64,000 nucleotides of DNA from Cinnamomum chago (taxonomy: Eukaryota > Streptophyta > Magnoliopsida > Laurales > Lauraceae): assembly GCA_038049695.1 (NCBI GenBank), contig CP142461.1, positions 23,753,001-23,817,000 on the forward strand. Reading direction: 5' to 3'. Both the position numbers and the translations under genes were made by a program. The first letter of the stretch is position 1, and each line of letters begins with the position of its first letter. Shown here piece after piece: positions 25,224 to 36,550 of this stretch. The notes below the pieces were generated by a model. That model searched no databases and had not been told where the DNA came from. It saw nothing but the letters and a program-made list of their open reading frames with translations.

Positions 25224-27205
25224 ATTATATCCCTTGTCCTCTGAAAGCAGAAGTTTATTTGTGTAACCCTGAAAACCTAAAGTGATCGGAATTTCCTAAG
25301 GTTCTCAAGTAAGTCCAAGAGACTCAATTCAATTGGGATTTTAGCATGAGTTTTCTGAGGTATTTAGAATCAAGGGGTCGGATATAACAAGGAGTGAGCT
25401 ATGGATAGGTCAAGATATTACAAGTGGTAATTAGATAAATCTTTCAGTTGAAGATATTCGTTGATTTGTCTGGATATCTTGTTTTATGTTTCTTTTACTG
25501 TGGAGGACTTTATGGGCCGGGTTGGCCTGAATTTTGTAAAGTCCAGCTTCTTTTGTTCTTGGGTCCAGTATTTAGGCCTGTTTTCGAAAGAACAGCCTGA
25601 AATTTTGTCCGGGTCCAGCCTATAGTTGGGCCTTTAGATAGGCTAGGCCTTCCCTATTTAACATTTGGATCAGAAATTAAGCCCCGGCCCAAGCATGGGC
25701 ACAAAACTATTATAAAAAAAAAAAGAAGAAAGGTCCAGGATGTGGCGGCTTCTGTATATTTTGCCTGAGCAAGACTGGCCAATGAACACACATACTTCGA
25801 TTGGTGAAGGGCCATAAACGCACTTCATAGAAAATTATATCTATATTGTTAATCAGTGATAGTAGCCCACCTTCATCATCCTGACCACTCAAACATTTTA
25901 CCTCATGCTCCCCTTATGTAACATTCAAATTATCAGCAGTTGGTCGAATCATGAGTGCGTTGAGTTAGCCTACAAAGCCATCTGGCCTACAAACAGCTGG
26001 GCCTTTGAAAGAGCCATCTGAAGTCCGCTTGGATCCAATACTTGGGCTACAGCAGTGAATTGGTATGGAATTGTTGGGCCTCAACTCCTAAAGGTATCTA
26101 TTGGATTCTTACATTGGATTCACCTGCCCTAAGTTTACATCTAATAAATAGAATTATTCGATCGTAACTCTACTCATCCTGAATTGGCTTTTTTTTTTTT
26201 TTTTTTTTTTGTCGTTCACCCTTAATTGGTTACTGGCCTGACTACCCCTACATAAGAGCAGGGGCATATGTATGCATCAAAAACATAAAAGTAAAAAAGG
26301 GTTCAGCATATAAATAGGTTTATGATTTGTGAGCTTACGTACGCTTTTATGGCCCAACGTCCAATTATGCCTTGATGGGTTAAGATCCAATTGGGACTTA
26401 TCATTAAGTGGGCTTAGTGAGTCAACATGATGAGCTACTATGGACCTCCATATTGGTTGGGGCATAACGGTCTTTTACATCCAATTGGATCTTGATAGGA
26501 ATTAATGAGCCTCAACGACAATTGGGTTTTGATGGATCACATCTATATGACATTGATGGCTTCCTTCAAATTGGAGTTTGATGGTTTAACATCCAATTGG
26601 GCATTGACAGGCCTCATCATTAAGTGGGCTTAAGTGGATCAACATCCATTTGGCTTTAGTTGTCCTTAACAGACCCTTATCGGTTGACCCATAATGGGCT
26701 TCGACATCCAATCGCCTCATTATTAATGGAGCCATAAAGGGCCAGTGATTCCAATATTTTCTACTATGGAATAATCGATAATTTGGGTGTTTCTAGAGGT
26801 GGCTTGATAATCTGAGTCTTTTTCTTTCATCGTTGGATCAATGTTTCGAGAACTTTCCATTGTTATATTAATGACCACATGGTTATGTCAAAGGATAAAT
26901 GATGATCCATGGGAACAACAACCTTAAGTCGGAGAATAGACCTTCGATGGGTCAGAGAAGGGACCCTTGATGTCCCTTTACAATAAAAAAGATGTCAAAG
27001 TTAATTAGTTACTCTGTGAGTTTCTTCTTTCCAAAAGTATGACTAGGAATCCGGGAAGTCTCGATTTCAGTAAAAAAATTCAAGTTCTTTTCAATGAGGA
27101 ATCCTTTGGATTTGTGCTTCTTTGTTGGTGCCTAAATGAGGGGGGATCACCCTTGTTCAGAAAATTTGGATAGGTCTAGCACATGGGCTTTATGATATAC
27201 TGAAT
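25224..27205. other. SPH upstream and old degenerate sequence
   Basis: No gene seen. GATATAATATG just upstream of the SPH start may be a TATA-like box, not certain. 25490-25700 is rich in GGGCC/GGCCT words typical of ancient dispersed repeats. A run of 22 T lies at 26189-26210. At 26340-26720 a degenerate unit containing CATCCAATTGG and CTTGATGG recurs about every 60-120 bp, with CATTAAGTGGGCTTA seen twice. Confidence 0.5.
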
Positions 27206-27964
27206 TGAAAGTTTTTCAGGCTATCAAAATGGATACTAGTTCTAATTTAACCAATCAATATGCAACAAATATAACCAAATAAACAGAATAGAACTAGCAA
27301 TTTACCAATCACACACCATAAGAAGGCAGACACAATATTTAGTATGGAAACCCTACCTAGGGAGAAAAATCACGAACTAGAAATCAAGAACTCACGAACA
27401 GTTACAAGATAACTTGACCTAAAGACTGTAGTTGTTCTTGCATAAAATTCATTGCCACGACATTCATCGTGCACCGTTCTCCTTACTTGATCTCCTCGCA
27501 ACTTGTCAGTTAAGATTAACCATCTTCTACAAGATAGTAGAAGCAACTATAACCTTCTATAGCAGCTATTCAAAACGATCTCTCAATGACTCTAAAGAAG
27601 AATTCTCTTTCTAAGATATTTCTTACTTATATTGATGAGAGAGGTGGTGTTGTGTGTAATCTTCAATATACACACCTGCCTTTATTGTTGAGAGCAACAC
27701 CCTATTTATAGCCCCAAATTCGTGGCTTATAGTTAGAACACAAGGAAACAAATTCGTAGTAAATCTAGAGACTTTCCCGCTGGGCCTGTGTCATCTGATC
27801 GATCAGACAAAGGCTCCGATCGATTGGACATGGTGTTTCGTCTGATCTTCTCTTTTCTTCGGTTCAGCTCTTCCGGCGACACAACCACGGTCCATTCTAA
27901 AATAAATTAGAAAAATACAACTCAATTGACCCATAATTTTGTCCAACCCAAGAATTAGTCAACA
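27206..27964 (-). mobile_element. Possible degenerate copia-type LTR 'E'
   Basis: Plus strand starts TGAAAGTTTTTCAGG, like C LTRs, and ends AGTCAACA. On the minus strand a clear TATA box (GGCTATAAATAGGG, 27702-27714) has dyads just upstream (CTGATCGATCAG and CCGATCGATTGG at 27797-27831), the same order as in C LTRs. CACAATATTTA near 27330 also echoes C. No TSD matches, so the boundaries are tentative. Confidence 0.4.
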
Positions 27965-28755
27965 TAAAAATATTTACAAGAATGCTGATGTTTGTAATGC
28001 AACATATACTGTGCACCATGTGTCACATGCACTGTGAGTTAGCTGCAGCTATTGAAGAATCACAAACTGTCCTCCTTTTGTGCACTAATAGAGGTGCACA
28101 ATACCAGCTTTGCCAGAGTAGTTGCACTAGAGAAGAACTTAAAAAATGGATGCACTGGGCCAGCCATCTGCCCGTTAATCCACAATTTGAGTGAGTCGCT
28201 ATAGAAAGTACAGCTAAAAGCATTAAATTACTATGGTCTAAAACAAAGGATGGAGAGGTGTAATGAAGTGAAATTTGGAAAATCTACAACCCTCTCCATT
28301 TTCCTCTATTTCATGATGGACATGATTAGCTGGCCCACAAAATGGCCGGGGTTTTGTTATAATAACCCTCTGTTCAACATAGGTGGCTGTAGATGTATAA
28401 CTCTCATTTGACAGCCCTGGCTTATGGTGTGTTTAACATACCTACCCTACAGCTTAATGTAAGATTCAACTGGATGGAATCAAAAGGGAGAGGATCACAA
28501 TTTCCTCTGCATCTTCCCCACATTTCAGACACAAACTTTGACTAATTTCTACCAAAAAAAAAAAAAAAAACTTTGACTAATACCAGCTTTCTCTCCAAGA
28601 AATTAACACTTAGTGCCGTATAAATATGCCATAACATATCACAGCATAATCAAACACCCACGAAAGGATATTAAACAACTGATTGCAAATCGATCTCTTT
28701 TGCAATTTCAAAGGAAGAAGTAGAAGACGAGCAAAGATAAGAAAGCACCGTGGCA
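27965..28755. other. Intergenic, nothing recognisable
   Basis: No supported gene. A run of 17 A (28554-28570) is flanked by short copies of ACTTTGACTAAT, a local duplication rather than a clear retroposon. Confidence 0.5.
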
Positions 28756-29542
28756 TGTGTGGTTCTTAAAATTATTTCTGTGTGGGGCGTACTTCTAAGA
28801 GCAAGATTACGCTAATTTCGGTAACAGTACCGACTTAACTTATCACGGTCTCGGTATCCAAGCTCGGCAGAAGTACCAAGATACATCTAGCTGGTACCGA
28901 GCTTGAGCTAGCTTCGGTAAGAGTACCGGCTAGGATCACCTCGATCTCGGTATAATGCACCTCAGCAACAGTGCCAGGATGCATTTATATCAGATCTCGA
29001 CATCATTTTCAGCTCGGTATGGCCAACTGAGATGAGTACAAAGTCATAATTGTACTCCATAACGCTATGGCTACGTTGTAGAACGTACTGACAGATAAGA
29101 CGGGCGTCGGATTATGATAAGGGGCTATCCTTAACTAACGATCACGTCCGCATTAATAGGAGAAGTCAGCCTCCACCTACCTCCATTGAGGAAACATAGT
29201 ATGGGGCGATGGGACAGTACTTCCACCTACCTCCACCAAGGGAACGAGCTAAAGAAACCTCCATCTATATATGTATGAGGTAAATCCACAAAAAGGCAGA
29301 CAATCAGATATGTCCATACTCTAAGCTCTCTCTCTTCTTTTCCACTCACTCATCATTTGTCTAGTGACTGCACTAACTTAGGCATCGAAGTGCCTCCGGC
29401 TGACGGCAGCCCGGGCCTCTAACCTTTCTCTCATTCCTTCCCTTTCAGGTCTCAGGCAGTTAATCTTTCCCAAAGAAGTTTTACAACAATATCAGAAGCT
29501 TAATATCCATTTAACTAAGTCTGTAATATTTAGGCACTCACA
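28756..29542 (+). mobile_element. 5' LTR of a Tat-lineage gypsy element
   Basis: The 3' boundary is firm: ...GGCACTCACA followed by AT and the PBS. The start is placed at TGTGTGGTTC (28756; 28758 is equally possible). A TATATATG box lies near 29266-29273. The length of about 0.79 kb is reasonable for Tat relatives. Confidence 0.65.
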
Positions 29543-29544
29543 AT

Positions 29545-29562
29545 TGGCACCGTCTTTGAGAA
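29545..29562 (+). other. Primer-binding site of the Tat element
   Basis: TGGCACCGTCTTTGAGAA, close to the TGGCGCCGTCTGTGGGAA signature common after Tat LTRs. Confidence 0.7.
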
Positions 29563-32500
29563 AAGATCGAACCAAATCTACAGAGATCATGCCTCCAAAG
29601 TCCAGAAACGGCGAAGGATCATCAAGGTCCCGAAAGGCTTCGTCACTACCACCCTTGGTGCCACCACCACCGGTGTTTCCACCAGAGGCATTACCACCGC
29701 CGCCCGAAGATATCCCTTGCAAAGGGAGATCCGGCGGAAAATCTGTAGCGGTGAGTGTAGAGGGGCCCATCAAAGAGTCAGTAGCCAAATCTCATCAGTC
29801 CTGTCACCAGGATGACGGCAAAGATCAGTCTCGTCATCAGATTGACGATGGTGATGACGACAACTCCTTCCTCGTAGATATCAAGGCTCAGAACCTTCTC
29901 ATCCAAGAGCAAGATGAGTTGATTCATCTGCTCAGAAGGTAGCTCAAGGAGAAGAAGAAAGCCCACGTTCCGTCCTGCAGACGAGACCGGGCTCGTTCGG
30001 TCGAGCAGGACTTGATGCAAGTCCTGACCAACAAGAGGAGAGACTGAGATTACGAAGAATGTTCGAGCAGCAGTCATCTGCACGAGGACTTAAGAAGATC
30101 GCGCCAGAAACCGGAGAATAACAAAGACATGAGAGAATGGCTTGACCGCCAAGTCAAGTAGACGGTCCAGCGCAATATGGAGGTGGTCGGCTTCACTCGA
30201 GACCAGCTAAATGCCTATGATACCGAGGACCAAGGCACGTCTCCCTTTTCTTAGGAGATAAAAGACTTCTCCCTCCCTAATAAATTCAGTGTCCCGAGAT
30301 TCGTCCTTTAAGACGGAGCCTTGGACACTGCATCACTTCTTCGGCACTTCACCCAGTGGATGTCAGTATGGGGCGACGTCGGACATCTAAACTGTAGAGT
30401 CTTCTCTTCCACTTCAAGATGGTTATGCGCACTTCAAGAGGGATCGATTTCGAGCAGGTGGCAGCTCCGAAACTCGTTCGTGGAAAAGTTCCAGGCGCAT
30501 AGGGTCATCCTGAAGACAGACGATGCCTCATGGAGATCAAAATGAGGTGGACTGAAAACATTACTCAGTTAGTCAAAAGATTCTGGACCGTCTACAGCCA
30601 GATTGAGGACGCCAATGATAGGGTGACCATCATGTGCTTCAAGCAAGCTTTACTCCCAGGTAATGATCTCTTAAGAGACTTGGTTCAGTTCCCCGTAGCC
30701 ACAATGAAAGCATTGATGGCCAGGGTGAATCAGTTTGTCAAACAAGAAGAGGATGAGGCCCGAGCTCATGAAAGCTTCGGCCTCTAGCAGGAAGACCGAC
30801 CCCCCAGAGGGGACAAGAAATTCTCCAGGAAGGAAGCAAATCTGAAGAAAGCTTCTATGAGCTCGGCAACCATCTCGACCTCCACCTCTGGGGGCAACAG
30901 GAAGTCCAAGCCAGCCAAGCCAGTCGTTGACTCCTTCAGAGTTGTGAATACGATCTTCAAGAAGCCCATTTATAAGCTCCTTAGCAAGATCAAATTGCAG
31001 CCCTACTTCAAATGGCCGAGCCGATGAAGGGTGATCCTTCCACCCGGGACCAGAGCAAATTTTGTACCTATCACAAACAAAATGGGCACAGAACCGAAGA
31101 CCGCATGGCTCTCAAGTCCCATCTTGAAAAGCTCGTCAAGGATGGGAACTTAAAAGATTTCATCAGAGAGGGTGGTAGAGTCAACCGAGCTCATAAGTGC
31201 CAACCTGATGAGGATCAGGACAGCGACGAGCCGGAAGGCATTATCAACGTCATTCACCTGGCTCCCGCGCCGAAAGGGGGTAACCAGTCTTGTGTAGAGG
31301 CCAGGAGGGCTTCACACGGCAAACAGGTGATGACAGCCGAGCTAGGACCTGTAGCCAAGAAAACTCGGAAAGAGAGACCCAAAATATGGTTCTCAGATGA
31401 AGACCTGGAAGGAGTCCAGCTCCACCACAATGACCCACTAATTCTCACCCTGTGGTTGAAGAACTTCAAAATGAAGCGAATTCTTGCGGATCCCGGGAGC
31501 TCGTCAGAGATCCTCTATTTTGACTGCTTCAAAAAGCTTGGTCTGAAAGAGGAAGACTTGCAGGAAGCTCGCACTCCCCTGGTGGGCTTCAGCTCAAAAC
31601 TAGTGTACTCTAAGAGGAAAGTTTCCCTAGAAGTCCAAATCGGAGGCGCCTCCATGTTAGCCGACTTCCTGATGGTGGATGCACCATCCCCATATAATGC
31701 AATCATGGGGCGGACTTGGTTACACAATATGGAAGCGGTGCCTGATCGGACCCCAAGTGTAGGGTGCGATTGTAGTAATAAAACTGGTAAGACCAGGTCG
31801 ATCCACAGGGAGCTTTAGAAATAAGGTTTTCCAACTTTGTCACCTGCCCTAAATAGAATCTAATTTTAGCCTAAAATCTAGAAAAGTACATTCATTATTC
31901 CTACTTTAAATTAAAATTAAATACATTCCAATGAAAAGAAAACTTCCTAAATCTAAAAATCCTAAACTAAAAAAACTAAAATTTCTACAAAAGAAAACAC
32001 AAGTTAGAACATTAAGAATAAAAAGTACCAAAAACAAAACTAAGAAACTAAAGTAGAAACAAAAGAAACCTAAGTTAGAAAGTTAGTAATGCAATGTATG
32101 CCATGAGATGCTAAAAAATTCTAAGTCTGAAAAACTAGTATGCAAGGCTGTTTTTATGCATGATTTTTCCTAATCTAATGCAACCTAAAACTAAGTTTAA
32201 TGGCTGGGTTTTGAACTACAATGATGCATGAATCAAATAAAAAAAAAAGAAAGTGAAAAACGATTTACAACGAATGAAATATGAGTGTATGAACATGACC
32301 TAAAAAAAAACTGTGCAGAAATTCTGCACACAGGTGGGTCCGATCAGCCATGTTTGAGCCACTGGTTCACCATCTTTCCAAAGTTATTTTTTCTTGAAAT
32401 TCTGGAGTTTGAAAATACACTGATCAAACTTTAATTTCTCCAAGTTTCATAAAAAAATAATGTGTTTTGATCAGGTTTCTAATCGCAAACTTTTTACACA

Positions 32501-34220
32501 AAATCTGTCAAGAAATTCCTGCAACAATGTGTTGAATGATGTACTTTATATTGGGATCCGAATTTCCAAAAATTATTTGGCCAAGATTATTGACTCAAAT
32601 TCTTGTTCTATTTCAAACTCCAATTCCAACAACTTAAACATGTCTAAACTCCACCAATATGAATGTGCATGCAATGCTAATTAGTTCCAACCATAAACTA
32701 TGCATAAAATAAACATAAAATTGAATTGATCATAAAAATAAAGATAATAAACAAAAGCTCAAGAATTTAAATGTGTGGTGAAAACAAGAAAAGTAAATGT
32801 GTGGTTTTAACAGAAACTTAAATGTGTGGAAGAACATAAATTTAAATGTGTGGAAGTGTATTCTCCTCTTTCAAAATTCTTTTCTAAGCGGGGTCATAAT
32901 TTGAATCATGTTCTTCGGGCCTTTGGGTCGTCAGTCCAAACACCAACAAGAAAAGAAACATAAAACAAGCACCAATCACCCAAGGACAAGAAAGAAAAAT
33001 TGAAAGAGTAAGAAACAATTTTACTAATATGCAAAGTCTTACATAAGATATAAAAAATAAACAATGACAATTACATACTAGGATGAGAAGCCTCTTCTAG
33101 ATGAAAAACCCAAGGGTGTAGTGTGATTTCTGGCCAAATCTCCTTGAGGACTCAAATGGAGAGAAAGAGAGAGGAAGAAGATGGAGTGTAGTAGTAATTC
33201 TAGAGAGAGTTGGTCTATCTTCCCATGAGAGGAGAGGGAGGCTTATGCCTTCAATTTATAGATTTTTGTCCTCTTTGTTTCCTTATTTGCTCCAAGTTTG
33301 TAGCATGCAAATCTTCTTTGTATGGCAAGTCCCTTCCTTGGCCAACAAGTCTTCAAAGAAATAGCGAGGTGAGTGAGAGATTTTTGGTGCTTTCCATGTG
33401 CAAAATTGCAATCCCGAGTAGAAATGATAGCACCAACTTCCAGAGGCCATATCTTCCTCGTTTTAGCTCCGCTTGACACAATCTTGGATTCCAAAGATAT
33501 CTACTCGAAAAGAGCTTTCCAACGGTATATGGATTGCACCAATCTGACGGCTAGATTAAGAGGTATGACCATTTTAATCTTGCTGCCTCTGAAGAATCCG
33601 AAAATAATTGTGCACATATGGAATGATAGTTGTGCAATGGCATGTGTGGGACCCATGTGGACATCCAAAGGCATCTTGGGATATTTCTTTCCTTGTTTCT
33701 TGACTCCACTTCTATCTTTGGTTTGCTTCCAAGCTTCTTTGATTGACTAGTCAATCTCTTTTAGCACATTTTCCTTTCTTGAATTTAAAATCACAAATCT
33801 AGCTTTCCATTGTTGCCTTTTCAAACTCTCCAAAAATACCAAGATATGTGGGTCCACCTTGAAAGATGTGCTACCCTTGATCTCTCTCAAATTTCACCAA
33901 TGTGGGTCCCATTCTTGATTTCTCCTACACAAATTAAAACAAATGGATTCAAGAATAATTTTATGTAAGGAATTTAAATGGACAATGCATGAAACCCTAC
34001 TTGATGCACCGAAAATAATTGATTTTCCAAAAGTAAGTCTCCAAAAATGGCAGGTTTCATGAATTTATGCAAAAAGTGTGATTTTTGAGCAAATTATACC
34101 TGAATGCACTACAAAGGACCCTAAATGCATAAAAACATGATTTGTCACTAAATAAAGCTCTTTAATATCAATAAGCCCTTAAAATGGTCCAAAATGTGTA
34201 TGAAAATATGCGCCTTTTAG

Positions 34221-35885
34221 TGTAAGTCCACGAGGATCCTAACCCTAGGGGGGGGGGGGGGTGAATAGGGTGAGCTACAATTGTGACCAATTTAAACCAA
34301 TTTTATCTTCTTAAAGTAAACTAGTCACATGTGATGATAAACCATATAAAATGCGGAAGCTAAACAAAACAATCACCACATAGCAATCACCACAACACAA
34401 TATTTATAGTGGTTCGGCCAACGTGCCTACATCCACTACCGGCTTGTGAATCCAACACCCCACCGGATTTCCACTATTTATGCTTTTAACTAGGCTAAGC
34501 AATAACCCTTACAATGTTGTTTTTCTAGGCTAAGCAATAACCTTACACAAAGCTTTTCTCTAAGAAGGTGTCTTTACAAAAGATCACTCTAAGAGATACA
34601 ATTTAAGCTCAAATGAATTTGCCTCTTGAATAGGCTAATATGAAAGTTTAAAACAAACTCACACAAACACTCTATGCATGCAAACGTATATGCTCATGAT
34701 GTGTGTGTGTGATGACTTCAATCAAGTTTAAAAAGAAAGCTTAATCAAATATATGCTTAAAGCATTTGAAAGTTTAAGACACACAAAAGTTTTGATTGAA
34801 GTTTGATGCAAATCACATGAATAATAAACAACTTGTTAATGACATGAAATTCAAAGAATCACAAGTTGTATGAAAAATAAAGTTTAAGAAAGCATGTGAT
34901 TTGATAAGAGTGATTGCAAACTAATCTAATTTACCAAGAAAGATATTGAGCTTGCAAATCAACTCTTTAAGGACTTGAAATCATGCATAAATGAAAATAC
35001 AAAGGATTTGAACATGCATGAATTTCATTTGTATGGAAATCAAAATAACTTAGAAGATGTACCTTTTAAAAACTCATGAGTTTGATTTCCAAATAGCCCT
35101 CTAGCCTTTCCAACTTCTTCCCCTTTCTTTGAATCCAAAATCCTCTCAAAAGTTCAAGTTTCAAGCCTTGAAAAAGGTTGGAAATGAATGGACTTTATAG
35201 CCAAAAAGTTGCCAACGGCTAGTTCTCGGTCGACCGGCAAAGGGGTCTCGGTCGACCGAGAAAGCACAACGGTCATAAAAATGACCGTTGGCAGCTTGCA
35301 GTTCAGAAACTGCACAGTCGCCCTACAGTGTCCTCGGTCGACCGAGACACAGGTCTCGGTCGACCGGCGACACTGCCGGGCGAGTCCCTGGTGCCAAAAA
35401 TCCAACTTTTTTCCATTTCAAAGTATTTCTTTGAGGGATCTTTGGGCCACTAAATCAAGCTTAAATAACATGTTTTAAGACATTCTAAGATGTTTAAAAA
35501 CATGAAAAACACAAAGCCTAAAATGATTCAAAAGTTTAAAACCAAAGGCTAGCTTGATTTGATAAAACTCTTTTCAAATGAAAATGCATACAAAAATGAT
35601 TCTTTTTGTAATGAATGTATGCAAAGCTCAAACCTAAATTCACAAGATGATTTTCCAAATATAATGCACAAGGAATTAGGTTTTCAAAAGAGTTTTGGGT
35701 TCTAAAACCAATGCATCCAAGTTTATGACCAAAACATGCATAAACCAAAAACTTTTCCAAATCTAAAAACCAATGCATGTATAAAACTAGATTTCAAGGT
35801 ATTTTAAATCAATGCATGTGTGAAATATCAAATGATGCTAAAGTGCAAATGCATCCATCAAATTGCAATTACAAAATCCCTAACA
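34221..35885 (-). mobile_element. C solo LTR (copy 2), 1.67 kb
   Basis: Starts TGTAAGTCCACGAGG, ends CCCTAACA; perfect TSD TTTAG (34216-34220 and 35886-35890). G-run of 14, two minisatellite units, TATA at 35193-35202 on the minus strand. Confidence 0.92.
35193..35370 (-). promoter_or_regulatory. TATA, dyad pairs and hairpin, C LTR copy 2 (clearest example)
   Basis: Reading against coordinates, toward the TATA box (GGCTATAAAG, 35193-35202): dyads centred 35361.5 and 35339.5 (22 bp apart), then a perfect hairpin CAACGGTCAT-AAAA-ATGACCGTTG (35267-35290), then dyads centred 35253.5 and 35231.5 (22 bp apart), then GCCAACGGCTA (35211-35221). The best dyad is TCTCGGTCGACCGAGA at 35246-35261. Position suggests a promoter; the function is inferred. 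Confidence 0.85.
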
Positions 35886-36550
35886 TTTAGGACTCATCAG
35901 TGCCCTCCACCCATCACCAAAAACTCAAGTTCCCGTTAGAGAACGCGAACGACCGAGTTGAAGTGGACACGGTTAGGGGATACCAGCAGATGACCAAACA
36001 GTGCCTGATGGATGTGGTGCCTGGTGTTAAACCCCGGCCTAGACTAATTCGATTAGTGAGTGTTTAGTGTGTGTTTAGTCTTAAGTGGGTATAGTTATCG
36101 TTGGGTTAGAATATAATTAGTTTAAGTCCTTGGCATAGCTTTGGAAATTTTGAGGACGTTTAGTGTTAGTTAGACACACTTAGGAATGCCTGAGTGCACG
36201 TGTAAGTTTGGGAGGATCGTATTGGTTTCCGTTTTTAATTGTGATTTTTTTTTCATTTGGATGATTTTATTATTTATTACAACTTTCGTTTTCAGCCCAT
36301 TCGCGTTTGAAGCCCAAAACCCAAGTTTTTGGCCCAAAAAGGGTAAGATTGTCTTTTATACACAAATCCGGACACAAATTTTAAAATCTCAAAACCATGT
36401 CATAAATATGCTTTTTGGAAACTAGATATTTCGATGATCGTTTTATCCTTCTTCTTCGAGTTCATTCGAGGCCCGCAAGATCATGTTTTTGTCAATGCAA
36501 GGTTTAGGCTCATTGGGGCCCATTTGCAAGTGTTTAGAGTCAACCCTTTC

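Larger units (their letters stand above)
31743..35899 (-). mobile_element. Solo LTR 'D', about 2.5 kb net, carrying a C LTR
   Basis: In its own direction it starts TGATGAGTCCTAAAAGGCGC and ends CCGATCA. TSD GTGCC is perfect (31738-31742 and 35900-35904) and restores the Tat reading frame across it. TATA on the minus strand is near 33253-33261 (TCTATAAATTG). An inverted repeat TGTGCAGAA-A-TTCTGCACA is at about 32312-32330. AT-rich, no coding content. Superfamily not assigned. Confidence 0.88.
29589..36024 (+). pseudogene. Tat-lineage Ty3/gypsy gag-protease, broken and interrupted
   Basis: The start at 29589 gives MPPKSRNGEGSSRS. Several stops follow (first at about 29940). The retrotransposon gag domain lies at about 30280-30780 (FTQWMS, then TQLVKRFWTVYSQIED). 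A frameshift near 31010 leads into a 268-aa stretch with the Tat-type finger CTYHKQNGHRTED, where the final C is R, then GVQLHHNDPLILTL, the protease-like DPGSSSEILY motif and VDAPSPYNAIMGRTWLHNMEA. LTR D is inserted at 31743-35899 inside this reading frame. It resumes at 35905 as PSTHHQKLKFPLENANDRVE and runs to 36024, where a B2 LTR starts. RT and integrase are absent. Confidence 0.85.

Noticed and set aside
26277..28223. Short ORFs (60-70 aa) across 26277-28223
   Set aside because: No family motifs, no consistent frame, composition as expected from AT-rich non-coding DNA.
28533..28581. SINE or processed retroposon ending in the 17-A run
   Set aside because: The flanking ACTTTGACTAAT copies enclose only about 7 bp plus the A-run; there is no room for a SINE body and no Pol III boxes were seen.
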